A stretch of 64,000 bases of DNA, from assembly GCA_004352715.1 (NCBI GenBank), contig SCFE01000120.1, forward strand, positions 698,951-762,950, given 5' to 3'. The position numbers and the translations under genes were made by a program. The notes beneath the pieces were generated by a model. The model saw only the letters and a list, made by a program, of their open reading frames with translations, had not been told where the DNA came from and searched no databases. Shown in pieces: positions 23,269 through 35,200 of the stretch. This DNA comes from Hofstenia miamia (Eukaryota > Xenacoelomorpha > Acoela). The first letter of the stretch is position 1; each line of letters starts with the position of its first letter.

Positions 23269-23685
23269 TGCTTGGGCTGTTTCCAGTGTGAAGTTGTAAT
23301 CAAAGGTGACATGAACCATGCTGTGCATATATGGTTGTTCTACTGTTTTGTCTAGTTCTTTTTGATAACTTATAATCATGTTGACCATTGGTCTTTTCTG
23401 CACATCTAGTACTATCAGTAGATTGCTGCCCTCTGTCTTTGCTATCTTTCAAATGTGACTCTTGGTTTCTGGTGACACTTTTTGATATGTGATGGTTCTC
23501 ATTTTCATTGTTCCCATGAAGTAGGGGTGCAGGGTTTCCCCATCTATCTTCAACATTCTTTTCTCTCTGTCTTTTGAGTGCACTGTTCTTTCAGATGTGC
23601 TTTCAGAGGGGGCATGTAGCTGTGTAATCCATAGTGGTCTACTGGTGCTTGGCTCACCATCAAGTGAGCACATGCTGATGATTTC
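23269..23685 (-). pseudogene. ORF3 N-terminus of element B (copy 2)
   Basis: Carries SLDGEPSTSRPLWITQL, TSERTVHSKDREKRM, TLHPYFMGT and PYMHSMVHVTF, all in the order seen in the other copies. It runs into the gap. Confidence 0.7.
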
Positions 23686-23689
23686 AACT

Positions 23690-24065
23690 GAGTCGCCCTC
23701 AAATCAGCTCACAGTTGGCACTTTCAGCAATTGACCAGTTGTGGGTTCTATTGATATGTCAGCCTCGAATTGCTTTCATATGTGACGGTTCTTCACCCAC
23801 TTTCATCTTCCCCTAGAACTCCAATGGTCGCACTGCCCTCAAATCAGCAAGGTGGACTGGAGGGAAAGTTGTGCTGCATTTCACCAGTTCTCTGTGTGCC
23901 CTCGAATTGGTGGTGCAGATCTTGGGGATGTTCACTGGTTCTCTGCTTGCCCTCAAATTGGCAGTGCAGATCTCCAGTGGGAGAGCCATTGTGTCTTTTT
24001 GTCTCCCTGCCCTCAAATCAGCCTTGGGGACTACTCAGACGCCTTCTCACTCTGCGCCTTTGATT
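23690..24065 (-). repeat. Degenerate coding minisatellite (copy 2)
   Basis: The same motif as at 21,750-22,090. A 67-codon frame remains open on the minus strand here, with the repeats EICTANLRASREPVNIP and KICTTNSRAHRELV. Confidence 0.6.
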
Positions 24066-24081
24066 AGTTGTGGGTTGGTTC

Positions 24082-26633
24082 TCATCCCTTCTGTCTTCCA
24101 TTGGACGTGTGATTTAAGATTCTCTTCATATCTTTCTCCATGGATTTGACATTGTCATCTCCTTGGGTTTTTGGGTTTGGCACACTCTCTTCCTCAATGG
24201 CTGTTGCATCTTGTTCGATTTTCCTAAATTCAGACAATAAGTTTATATCCCATATTTCAGGGTCATATATATATTTATCTCCTGCTGCCTGTTTTGGCAG
24301 CACTCTCCTTTGCATATCCTCATTACCAATATTTGCTTCGAATTCTTCATCAAAGCCTTCCTCCAGTAGACTATCTAATTCACTCATATCATATACAATC
24401 TCATTACCATTAATGCAACTTATTTTGAACTTGGCATTTTCATTTAATATTGATTCTTTGATATCTGCTGTTGCCCATTTTAGGTTTTGGAAGTGCAGTA
24501 ATCTATCATTATTTAACATGTACTCATTGTTTGGTAATACTTGCGTTATTTTATATGGACCTGACCACACTGTTTTTAACTTTCAGACCTGGTTTGTGTC
24601 TGTTAATTTCATAGGTGTAAATGCGTAGACTGTGTCACCTAGTTTATGTGTGTGACCATAAATTTTCTTATTGTAGTTACACTGTTGTCTCAAGGCGAAC
24701 TTCTTCATGTTATGGCACATCATCTCATGTATCACTGTTATTTGATTCCTCAGTTGATCCATGCATTGGTTATCCAACTTTCCACTGTAGGTGTAGTATT
24801 GCATTCATAATGGTGTTGCCACCTCTCTCCTGAACAGCTTTAAATGGTGTTATCCCAGTTGTTGAATGTATGGATGTATTGTAAAAATACTTGATCATTT
24901 CAATTAATTCTTTCCATTTGCACCCCCTACTCTTGAAGTTGTAACTCTGATGAACTTTATCAGGGTTCTGTTCAGTCTCTCCACTGCACCATTCTCCTGT
25001 GGATGGTATGCTGTTGTTCTTTCACTTACAACTTCCAATAGGCGTGCCATTTCCTGGAACAGGTTGCTTTCAAATTGTGGCCCCTTATTAGTGATTATCA
25101 TCTTCATTGGTCTGAACTTCAGGATCCATTCTTTCATTACTATGTTGGCAGTTGTTTCAGCCATTGTGTACTTCATGGGGATTAACTTCGCATATTTGGT
25201 AAAGTTGTCCAACATCACCAACAGGTACTGATATCCTTCCTCATCTTTTGACAACATTTCTAAATCTATGTGTACAATCTTGTTTGTTTGTGTCACTATG
25301 ATCTTTTCTAGCAGTGCCCTCTGTGTCAGAAAATGTTGTTTATTATGGAGGAGAAATTTCACACATTTATAGATGATTTCTTCTGTGACCTTCCATATTG
25401 CCATTGTAAAAAATCATGCATTGAACCTGCTTTCCATTTGCGTGATGCCTAAATGGCCCTTCTCATGGATCTTCCTTAGTAGTTTGTTTTTAAAATACTC
25501 TGGTATTGCAATCCTATTACTTTGTCCTTCCATGTATAGGAGTCTGTTCCTGTTCCTCTTCCATTTGTACCTCTCATAGTAGCTTACAGTTAACTTTGAT
25601 AATTTCATTCTCAGCTCCTGTAACTTCTTTATGATTTCACTTAATATCACATCATCTTTTTGTTTTTCTACAATCTCTGATATTTCCTCCTTTATCACAA
25701 TTGGTAGCACTGCTTGTCCCTTCTTATCAACATTCATCTCTGGCAGCTCCTCATACTCTGTGTGTGGTAAAAATTGGAATTGTTTCTTCTCTTCATCTTC
25801 CTTGGTTGCATCCCCTTGATACTCAGGAAGCATGGTCCAAAAGTCAGCATTTGTATGTAGTGTTCCTCTTCTGTGTTTGATGGTGAAGGTGAATTCGTTT
25901 AGGTATTCAATCCATCTTGACACTATTCCTGATTTGTCACCCAAAAACTTTTTGAGCCATGCCAATCTGCTGTGTCAGTATGAACCCTGAATTGCTGTCC
26001 TATTAAGAAGTGCCTAAATTTCTTTATGCTCTTGATCAGTGCCAGCATCTCTAATTTTGTTGACCCATAGTTCTCTTTGCTTGATTTCAACTTGCAACTG
26101 AAGAATTGTATGGGTACCTCCTTGCCATCCTTTAGTTGTCCCAGCTTTGCTCTGATCACTACCTTGCTGGCATCACAGTCTAATATAAAGGTTTCATTGT
26201 AGTTGGGCGTGTTCAATGATGGCAATTTTGCTAATTCCTCTTTTATTTTGTCCAGCTCCTCCTGCTCCTGCCATGTCCATATGAATGGTACTGACTTTCT
26301 CATCAGCAGCATCATCTTGGCAGTCTTCCCTGTGATGTTAGGGATAAATGTGCTGTAATAATCGAAAAAAAACATTATTCTTTGGATGTCCAGTTTCTCT
26401 ATTCTCCTGATCATGTCTCTTGCATTGTCCTTCATACATATTCACCCTTTTTCAATGACTCGTCCTAGAAATATGATCTTTTCTTTTAAAAGGTCGCATT
26501 TATTTCCATTGATTCTCAGGCCAGCTTTTTGTAGGATTGATAATGTTCACTCTAGTTTGTGCAGGTGTTCCTTGATCATATTGCTAGTCATGATGATGTC
26601 ATTGATGTATGCGTTTACTCCATCCTCCATCTT
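24082..26633 (-). pseudogene. pol: pol fragment of element B: RT end, RNase H, integrase (copy 2)
   Basis: From right to left: RT end with YIND in place of YIDD; RNase H with LDCDASKVVI and an E.LALI motif; linker; and integrase. The integrase has the zinc-finger His pair (KGHLGITQ), C-x2-C near KFLLHNKQHF, catalytic D in VHIDLEML, the second D changed to N (ITNKGPQF) and the E in ENGAVERLN. The C-terminal domain has VWSGPYKITQVLPN, then an acidic tail (LDSLLEEGFDEEFEANI). The YIDD-to-YIND and D-to-N changes would each abolish catalysis. Several frames and stops show this is a dead copy; its 5' part is in the gap. Confidence 0.85.
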
Positions 26634-27633
26634 NNNNNNNNNNNNNNNNNNNNNNNNNNNNNNNNNNNNNNNNNNNNNNNNNNNNNNNNNNNNNNNNNNN
26701 NNNNNNNNNNNNNNNNNNNNNNNNNNNNNNNNNNNNNNNNNNNNNNNNNNNNNNNNNNNNNNNNNNNNNNNNNNNNNNNNNNNNNNNNNNNNNNNNNNNN
26801 NNNNNNNNNNNNNNNNNNNNNNNNNNNNNNNNNNNNNNNNNNNNNNNNNNNNNNNNNNNNNNNNNNNNNNNNNNNNNNNNNNNNNNNNNNNNNNNNNNNN
26901 NNNNNNNNNNNNNNNNNNNNNNNNNNNNNNNNNNNNNNNNNNNNNNNNNNNNNNNNNNNNNNNNNNNNNNNNNNNNNNNNNNNNNNNNNNNNNNNNNNNN
27001 NNNNNNNNNNNNNNNNNNNNNNNNNNNNNNNNNNNNNNNNNNNNNNNNNNNNNNNNNNNNNNNNNNNNNNNNNNNNNNNNNNNNNNNNNNNNNNNNNNNN
27101 NNNNNNNNNNNNNNNNNNNNNNNNNNNNNNNNNNNNNNNNNNNNNNNNNNNNNNNNNNNNNNNNNNNNNNNNNNNNNNNNNNNNNNNNNNNNNNNNNNNN
27201 NNNNNNNNNNNNNNNNNNNNNNNNNNNNNNNNNNNNNNNNNNNNNNNNNNNNNNNNNNNNNNNNNNNNNNNNNNNNNNNNNNNNNNNNNNNNNNNNNNNN
27301 NNNNNNNNNNNNNNNNNNNNNNNNNNNNNNNNNNNNNNNNNNNNNNNNNNNNNNNNNNNNNNNNNNNNNNNNNNNNNNNNNNNNNNNNNNNNNNNNNNNN
27401 NNNNNNNNNNNNNNNNNNNNNNNNNNNNNNNNNNNNNNNNNNNNNNNNNNNNNNNNNNNNNNNNNNNNNNNNNNNNNNNNNNNNNNNNNNNNNNNNNNNN
27501 NNNNNNNNNNNNNNNNNNNNNNNNNNNNNNNNNNNNNNNNNNNNNNNNNNNNNNNNNNNNNNNNNNNNNNNNNNNNNNNNNNNNNNNNNNNNNNNNNNNN
27601 NNNNNNNNNNNNNNNNNNNNNNNNNNNNNNNNN
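26634..27633. other. Assembly gap, 1,000 N
   Basis: A run of exactly 1,000 N within element B. The left side is RT, the right side is ORF3. Confidence 0.95.
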
Positions 27634-28751
27634 TTGTCAGCCTCAGTTCTTGGTCTTGTGTAGTAAAAATTGCTAGAATCCAAGCTGTGGTTCTAGACCT
27701 TATTTCTGGGGCGTTTTTCTCTTCAAATATTATGTTTTTAAAATCTTTCGTTGAGTTTAATTTGTATGCTCTATTAATCTCTCACAGTGCCATTTCAACT
27801 GTTTTATGGTATTTCATTGATGGGGCCTCAATATGTATCTCTGGCCACTTTTCTTCTGTTTTCTTTTGTAGCTTCATCTCTTTCCATATTTCTTGTATCC
27901 TTTTTATGTGTCTTTGTGTGAGGCTACACTTGATGAATAGTGTATTTGCCTTTTCCACACTTTCTGCATGCGTTGTCATCTCTATCATTTTCACTTGTTT
28001 GAATAATTTGATGGCAATACATGGATCCACCATCAGCCTACAATAGGCGACCCAATAGTCGATTTGTAGGTCTAGGTGAATTAATTCTGTGATTTTTTCT
28101 TTTGTCATTATTTTCTCCCATAGGAACATGTTCTCTACCTGCATCTCTAGTTCTCTTAAGAATGGTGGTAATTCCTTGACTGTTGTTCTTCTGATGATGA
28201 CTACTCTTACGCCTTGTACTCTAGCCATTCTTAACATTTGGTCTAACTGCTTCTCCAAGTTTTTGTTGTATTCCTTTTCCTTTAGAATGTGAATGAATGT
28301 GAGGTTATCTTTATCAATATTGATATCTGGTATTTTCACAATCTGGTCTATGTATGCCATGATCACTTGGGCTGTCTCCAGTGTGAAATTGTCATCAAAA
28401 GTTACGTGAACCATGCTACACATGTATGGTCTCTCCACTGTTTCATCTAATTCTCTCTGATAGCTTATAATTGTGTTGACCATCAAGTACTATCAGTAGA
28501 TTACTGCCCTCTGTCTTTGCTATTTTTCATATGTGAATCTTTGTTTCTGGTGATAATTTTTGATATGCATTATTTCTCATTTTCATTGTTCCCATGAAGT
28601 AGGTTTCACTGTTTATTTTCGACATTTGTTTCTCTCTATCTTTTGAACACACTCTTCTCTCAGGTGTGCTATCTGAGGGGGCTTGTAGCTGTGTAATCCT
28701 TAGGGGTTTACTGGTGCTCGGCTCACTGTCAAGTGAGTCCATGCTGATCAT
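27634..28751 (-). pseudogene. ORF3 of element B (copy 3), longest open part
   Basis: A 234-codon frame (28,486-27,782) is the best preserved ORF3 N-terminal region of element B. It has ERPYMCSMVHVTFDDNFTL, then LPPFLREL, INIDKDNLTFIHILKEKEYN, IDYWVAYCRLMVDPCIA and EEKWPEIHIEAPSMKYHKTV. The last motif corresponds to ETQWPTINICSPTSQYHQSV of element A. Upstream it carries SLDSEPSTSKPL as in the other copies. Composition is Lys/Glu-rich and soluble, with no signal peptide or membrane segment. It is interrupted by a shift at about 28,490 and by the gap. Confidence 0.78.
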
Positions 28752-28754
28752 TTC

Positions 28755-28995
28755 AACTGAGTCACCCTCGAATCAGCTCACAGTTTGCACTTTCAGCAAT
28801 TGACCAAATGTGGGTTCCATTGATATGTCAGCCTCAAATCGCTTTTGTATAAGCATGGTTCTTTGCCCACTTTCACCTTCCCCTGGAACTCCAATTGTCA
28901 CATGCCCTAGAATCAGCAAGGTGGACTGGAGGGAAAGTTGTGCTGCTTTTCACCAGTTCTCTGTGTGCCCTTGAATCAGTGGTGCAGATCTCCAG
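28755..28995 (-). repeat. Degenerate coding minisatellite (copy 3)
   Basis: Same motif as copies 1 and 2, with CG kept in one unit (CACCCTCGAATCAGC near 28,761) and lost in others. Confidence 0.5.
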
Positions 28996-30322
28996 TGCTT
29001 TCTGTCTGGATGATGCCCAGATGGCCTTTCTCATGGATTTTCCTTACTAGCTCGCATTTATAGTATTCTGGTATTGCAATTCTCTTGGTTTGTCCTTCTA
29101 TATATAGGAGTCCATTCTTATTCCTTTTCCATCTGTACCTCTCATAGTAACTCACAGTTAGCTTTGATAGTTTCGTATTTGGCTCTAGTAATTTTCTTAT
29201 GATTTTGCTTAGTATCACGTCATCCTTCTGTTTTTCTATGATCTCAAATTCTGATATTTCTTCTTTTATCGCGATTGGTAACACTGCTTGTCCCTTTTTA
29301 TCAACATTCATCTCTGGAAGTCTTTCATACTCTGCATGTGGTAGGAATTGGAGTCTTCCCTGCGATGTTGGGGATAAATGTGCTGTAATAATTGAAGAAG
29401 CCCATTATCCTCTGGATGTCCTTCTTATTGTTCGGTTTCTCTATTCTCCTGATCATGTCTCTTGTGTTATCTTTCATGCATATTCGCCCCTTTTCAATGA
29501 CTCATCCTAAGAATATGATTTTTTCCTTTAAGATATCGCACTTGTTTCCATTGATTCTCAGGCTGACTTTTTGGAGGATTGCTAATGTTCATTCCAGTTT
29601 CTGTAAGTGTTCCTCAATCATGTTGCTTGTCACAATGATGTCGCCAATGTATGTGTTCACTCCATTTTCAATCTTGTGTTTCTTATTTTTCAATACTATT
29701 GTTATGTATCTTTGAAATGTTGCAGGGGCATTGCAGAGACCAAATGCCATATATATCCATTCATATAGACCATAGAGAGTTATGAACGCCATTTTTTCTA
29801 TGTCTTCCTCCTCTATTCTCACCTGCCAATATGCTTTGCTTAGGTCTATTGAAGTGAAGTAATTGTGTTTGCTTGCTTTGTATAGCATGTCCTCTATCAT
29901 TGTACTCTATTTGTGCAGTGTATGGGCTTTTGCTGGGTCGTATTATTTTGTTATCAATCAATTCATTGAGTATCCTGTTGTATTCATCCTTCATCTGCTC
30001 CAGCACTCGCCTTACTGGCAGTTTTATTGGTTTGTTTGTTGTTGTGATGATCTTGTGTGTTTCGCCAATTGCCTGTCCTACACTTATTTCTCTGTAATTG
30101 AATATTTGTTTGTGTTTCTCTAGCACCTCTCAAAGTTGTTGTAATTGTGCCACACTTCCACTAATTTGGGTATTTTATACTGGTCTTCTTCTTTGGCTTT
30201 TGTCTCTCTGCCCTTGAGTCGGCTGTGGGGAGCACTCACAACATCAATGGTTTTTGTCCACTCGCCCTCAAGTTGGCAGTGTGGAGTACCTCTTGTTTTC
30301 ATTTGTAAGTCCTCGAGTTGAT
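28996..30322 (-). pseudogene. pol: pol fragment of element B: RT and integrase start (copy 3), internally deleted
   Basis: RT includes a SVGQAIGETHKI block, LPVRRVLEQMKDEYNRIL, YFTSIDLSKAYWQV and a YIGD sequence replacing YIDD. RNase H is mostly missing: the frame jumps near 29,350 from the IPNIAG-type region to the spacer before integrase (PEMNVDKKGQAVLPI type). Integrase stops after KGHLGI, where the minisatellite begins. This copy arose by at least two internal deletions. Confidence 0.8.
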
Positions 30323-30833
30323 TGTAGCATCATCCAAAAAGGCAACTAAAGCTGAATAACGTCGAATGATTATTAATTGAAATTAATTGTAAAAATTTAG
30401 TTAATGAACTTTAGTTTATTTTTGTAAAATGCAACTAAGATTTAATATTGGTCAAAATAAGAAACTTGTTAGCCGATCAAGAGATAATTGACAAATTAAA
30501 TTGAGCAAACTAATGCTTACGTATGAACAGCCATATTGGCAGACAAATCATTTGAATTTTAAAATCGGCAGGTACTTTTTGTAGAAATTTTATAAATAGC
30601 TTTGATTCAACCATAATTTTGATGAACAATAAATTCTTCGGAGTTTATTTAATTTTCATTTCTACTTTATCTGGTTTGATTATTTAATTAAATGTGCAGC
30701 TAGGCAAGTTGTGTTTAGTAGTGGCTGGAATCCATCACGGGATCGATTCTAGGGTCTTTGTGCCAGTCACGAAAGTGCACCTATGTTACGGTTAGGAGTT
30801 TTTCGATTCTTGCCTAGTCTGACTATCGATCAA
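30323..30833 (+). repeat. CpG-rich young LTR start, cut by gap
   Basis: Starts TGTAGCATCATCC, related to the reverse complement of the B LTR, and runs into the gap. It carries CGGCAGGTACTTTTT followed by TATAAATAG (30,591-30,599), in plus orientation. CG is frequent (for example ACGTCGAA and GGGATCGATTC), unlike the pol DNA on its left. It is a later insertion into element B. Confidence 0.7.
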
Positions 30834-31748
30834 NNNNNNNNNNNNNNNNNNNNNNNNNNNNNNNNNNNNNNNNNNNNNNNNNNNNNNNNNNNNNNNNNNN
30901 NNNNNNNNNNNNNNNNNNNNNNNNNNNNNNNNNNNNNNNNNNNNNNNNNNNNNNNNNNNNNNNNNNNNNNNNNNNNNNNNNNNNNNNNNNNNNNNNNNNN
31001 NNNNNNNNNNNNNNNNNNNNNNNNNNNNNNNNNNNNNNNNNNNNNNNNNNNNNNNNNNNNNNNNNNNNNNNNNNNNNNNNNNNNNNNNNNNNNNNNNNNN
31101 NNNNNNNNNNNNNNNNNNNNNNNNNNNNNNNNNNNNNNNNNNNNNNNNNNNNNNNNNNNNNNNNNNNNNNNNNNNNNNNNNNNNNNNNNNNNNNNNNNNN
31201 NNNNNNNNNNNNNNNNNNNNNNNNNNNNNNNNNNNNNNNNNNNNNNNNNNNNNNNNNNNNNNNNNNNNNNNNNNNNNNNNNNNNNNNNNNNNNNNNNNNN
31301 NNNNNNNNNNNNNNNNNNNNNNNNNNNNNNNNNNNNNNNNNNNNNNNNNNNNNNNNNNNNNNNNNNNNNNNNNNNNNNNNNNNNNNNNNNNNNNNNNNNN
31401 NNNNNNNNNNNNNNNNNNNNNNNNNNNNNNNNNNNNNNNNNNNNNNNNNNNNNNNNNNNNNNNNNNNNNNNNNNNNNNNNNNNNNNNNNNNNNNNNNNNN
31501 NNNNNNNNNNNNNNNNNNNNNNNNNNNNNNNNNNNNNNNNNNNNNNNNNNNNNNNNNNNNNNNNNNNNNNNNNNNNNNNNNNNNNNNNNNNNNNNNNNNN
31601 NNNNNNNNNNNNNNNNNNNNNNNNNNNNNNNNNNNNNNNNNNNNNNNNNNNNNNNNNNNNNNNNNNNNNNNNNNNNNNNNNNNNNNNNNNNNNNNNNNNN
31701 NNNNNNNNNNNNNNNNNNNNNNNNNNNNNNNNNNNNNNNNNNNNNNNN
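30834..31748. other. Assembly gap, 915 N
   Basis: Run of N between the young LTR and ORF3 copy 4. Confidence 0.95.
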
Positions 31749-32100
31749 TCTAGTACTATTGGTAGATTGCTGCCCTCTGTCTTTGCTATCTTTCAAATGT
31801 GACTCTTTGTTTCCAGTGACAGTTTTGATATGCATTAGTTCTCATTTTCATTGTGCCCATGAAGTAGAGGTGCAGGGTTTTCCCGTCTGTTTTTGACATT
31901 CTTTTCTCTCTGTCTTTTGAGCACACTGTTCTTTCAGATGTGCTTTCAGAGGGGGTGTGTAGCTGTGTCATCCATAATGGTCTACTGGTGCTCAGCTCAC
32001 TGTCAAGTGAGTCCATGCTGATGGTTTCAACTGACTTGCCCTCGAATAGGCTCACAGTTGGTGCTTTCAGCAATTGACCAGTTGTGGGTTCCATCAATAT
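31749..32100 (-). pseudogene. ORF3 N-terminus of element B (copy 4)
   Basis: Carries SLDSELSTSRPLWMTQL, TVCSKDREKRM and LHLYFMGTMKM, then enters the gap. Confidence 0.7.
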
Positions 32101-32292
32101 CTCTGTGTGCCCTCAAATCAGTGGTGCAGATCTCTGGGATGTTCACTGGTTCTCTCCTTGCCCTTGAATCAGGGGTGCAGATCTCCAGTGGGAGAGGCAT
32201 TGTGTCTTTTTGTCTCCCTGGCCTCAAATCAGCCTTGGGGACTACTTGGATGCCTTCTCACTCTGTGCCTTTGATTAGTCATGGGTTGGTTC

Positions 32293-35200
32293 TCATCCCT
32301 TCTGTCTTCCATTGGATGTCCAGTTCGAGATTCCCTTCATATCCTTCTCTGTGGGTTTGATATTGTCATCTCCCCAGGTCTTTGGGTTCAGGGCACTCTC
32401 TTCCTCAGTGGCTGTTGCATCTTGTTCGATTTTCCTAAATTCAGACAATAAGTTTATATCCCATATTTCAGGGTCATATATATATTTATCTCTTGCTGCC
32501 CATCTTGGCAGCACTCTCCTTTGTATATCCTCATTACTGATATTTGCTTCAAATTCTTCATCAAAGCCTTCCTCCAGTAGACTATCTAATTCACTCATGT
32601 TGTATACAATCTCATTACCATTAATGTGACTTATTTTGAACTTGGCATTTTCATTTAATATAGATTCTTTGATATCTGCTGTCACCTGTTTTAGGTTTTG
32701 GAAGTGCAGTAATCTATCATTATTTAACATGTACTTGTTGTTTGGTAATACTTGCATTATTTTATATGGACCTGACCACACTGTTTTTAACTTTTGGACC
32801 TGGTTTGTGTCTGTTAATTTCATAGGTGTGAATGCTTAGACTGTGTTGCCTAGTTTATGTGCATGACCATAAATTTTCTTATTGTAGTTATGCTGTTGTC
32901 TCACAGCCAATTTCTTTGTGTTATGACACATCGTCTCATGTATCACTGTTATTTGATTCCTCAGTTGATCCACATATTGGTTGTCCAACTTTCCACTATA
33001 GGCAAAGTATTGCATTGATAATGGTGTTGCCGCCTCTCTTCCAAACATGGCTTTAAATGGTGTTATCCCAGTTGTTGAATGTAAGGACGTATTGTAAGAA
33101 TTCTCAATCATTTCAAATAATTTTCTCCATTTGCGCCCCCTACTCTTGAAGTTGTAACTCTGATCAGCTTTATCAAGGTTCTATTCAGTCTCTCCACTGC
33201 ACTGTTTGCCTGTGGATGGTATGCTGTTGTTCTTTCACTTATGACTTCCAGTAGGCATGCCATTTCTTGAACAGGTTGCTTTCAAATTGTGGCTCCTTAT
33301 CAGTGATTATCATCTACATTGGCCTGAACTTCAGGATCCATTCTTTCATTACTATGTTGGCAGTTGTTTCAGCCATTGTGTGCTTCATCAGGATTAACTT
33401 CGTGTATTTGGTGAAGTTGTCCACCATCACTAGCAGGTATTGATATCCCTCCTCATCTTTTGACAACATTTCTAAGTCTATGTGTACGATCTCATTTGGT
33501 TGCATCACTATGATCTTTTCTAGTGGTGCCCTCTGTATCAGAAAATGTTGTTTATTATGGAGGAGACATTTTGTACATTTGTTGATTATTTCTTCTGTGA
33601 CCTTCTGTATTGCCATTGTAAAAAATCATGCATTGAACATGCTTTCTGTTTGCGTGATGCCTAAATGGCCCTTCTCATGAATCTTCCTTACTAGTTTGCA
33701 TTTAAAGTACTATGGTATTGCAATCCTATTGTTTTGTCCTTCCATGTATAGGAGTCCATTCCTGTTCCTCTTCCATTTGTACCTCTCATAGTAGCTTGCA
33801 GTTAACTTTGATAATTTCACACTCAGCTCCTGTAACTTCTTTATGATTTCACTTAATATCAGGTCATCTTTCTGTTTTTTTATAATCTCCAACTCTGATA
33901 TTTCTTCCTTTATCACAATTGGTAGCACTGCTTGTCCCTTCTTATCAACATTCATCTCTGGCAGCCCCTCGTACTCTGTGTGTGGTAAAAATTGGAACTG
34001 TTTTTTCTCTCCGTCTTCCTTGGTTGCATCCCTCTGATACTCGGGAAGTGAAGTTCAAAAGTTGGCGTTTGTATGCAGTGTTCCTCTTCAGTGTTTGATT
34101 GTGAAGGTGAATTCGCTTAGGTATTCAATCCATCTCAACACTATTCCTGATTTGTCACCTGAAAACTTTTTGAGCTGCTGTTTTCAGGACAAACCCTGAA
34201 TTGCCGTCCTATTAAGAAGTGCTTAAATTTCTTAATGCTCTCAATCAGTGCCAGCATCTCAAATTTTGGTAACCCCTTGCCATCCTTTAGTTGTCCCAGC
34301 ATTGCTCCAATCACTACCTTGCTGGCATCACAGTCTAATATAAAAGTTTCATTGTAGTTGGGCATGTTCAATGATGGCAATTTTGCTAGTTCTTCTTTTA
34401 TCTTGTCTAGCTCCTCCTGCTCCTGCCATGTCCATATAAATGGTACTGACTTTCTCATCAGCCACGTCATTTTGGCAGTCTTCCCCGCAATGTTAGGGAT
34501 AAACATGCTGTAATAATTGAAGAAGCCCATTATTCTTTGGATGTCCTTCTTGTTGTTCGGTTTCTCTATTCTCCTGATCATGTCTCTTGTGTTGTCCTTC
34601 ATACATATTTGCCCTTTTCCAATGACTCATCCTAGAAATATAATTTTTTCTTTTTAAATGTCGCATTTATTTCCATTGATTCTCAGGACAGCTTTTTGCA
34701 GGATTGATAATGTTTGTTCCAGTTTCTGCAGGTGTTCCTCATGTTGCTAGTCATGATGATGTCATCAATGTATGCATTTATGCTGTCCTCCATCTTGTGT
34801 TTTTTATTTTTAAACACTTTCATTATATATCTTTGAAATGTTGCAGGCACATTACATAGGCCAAGCGCCATATATATCCATTCGTACAGGCTGTAAGGAG
34901 TTATGAACGCTGTCTTTTCTATGTCTTCTTCTTCCATTCTCATCTGCCAATACACCTTGCATAAGTCTATTGATGTGAAGTACTTGTGTTTGCTCACCTC
35001 ATATAGCATGTCCTCTATCTTGGGCAGTGGGTACAAGTCTTTTTTCATTACTTCATTCAACTTCCAGAAGTCTATGCATAACCTGTGTTTGTCTCCCTGT
35101 TTCATGAATACCATTGGTGCAGCATATGGGCTTTTGCTGGGTCATATTATTTTGTTGTTGATCAATTCATTGAGTATCCTGTTGTATTCATCCTTCATCT

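Noticed and set aside
22075-23403. Long frames of 350-495 codons spanning the N runs
   Set aside because: They are open only because N is not a stop. The same applies at 26,386-28,046, 30,783-31,835 and 60,084-61,259.
21760-24149. Plus-strand frames such as 21,760-22,206 and 23,871-24,149
   Set aside because: They are antisense to B pol/ORF3 and stay open because of the repeat motif and low stop density on that strand.
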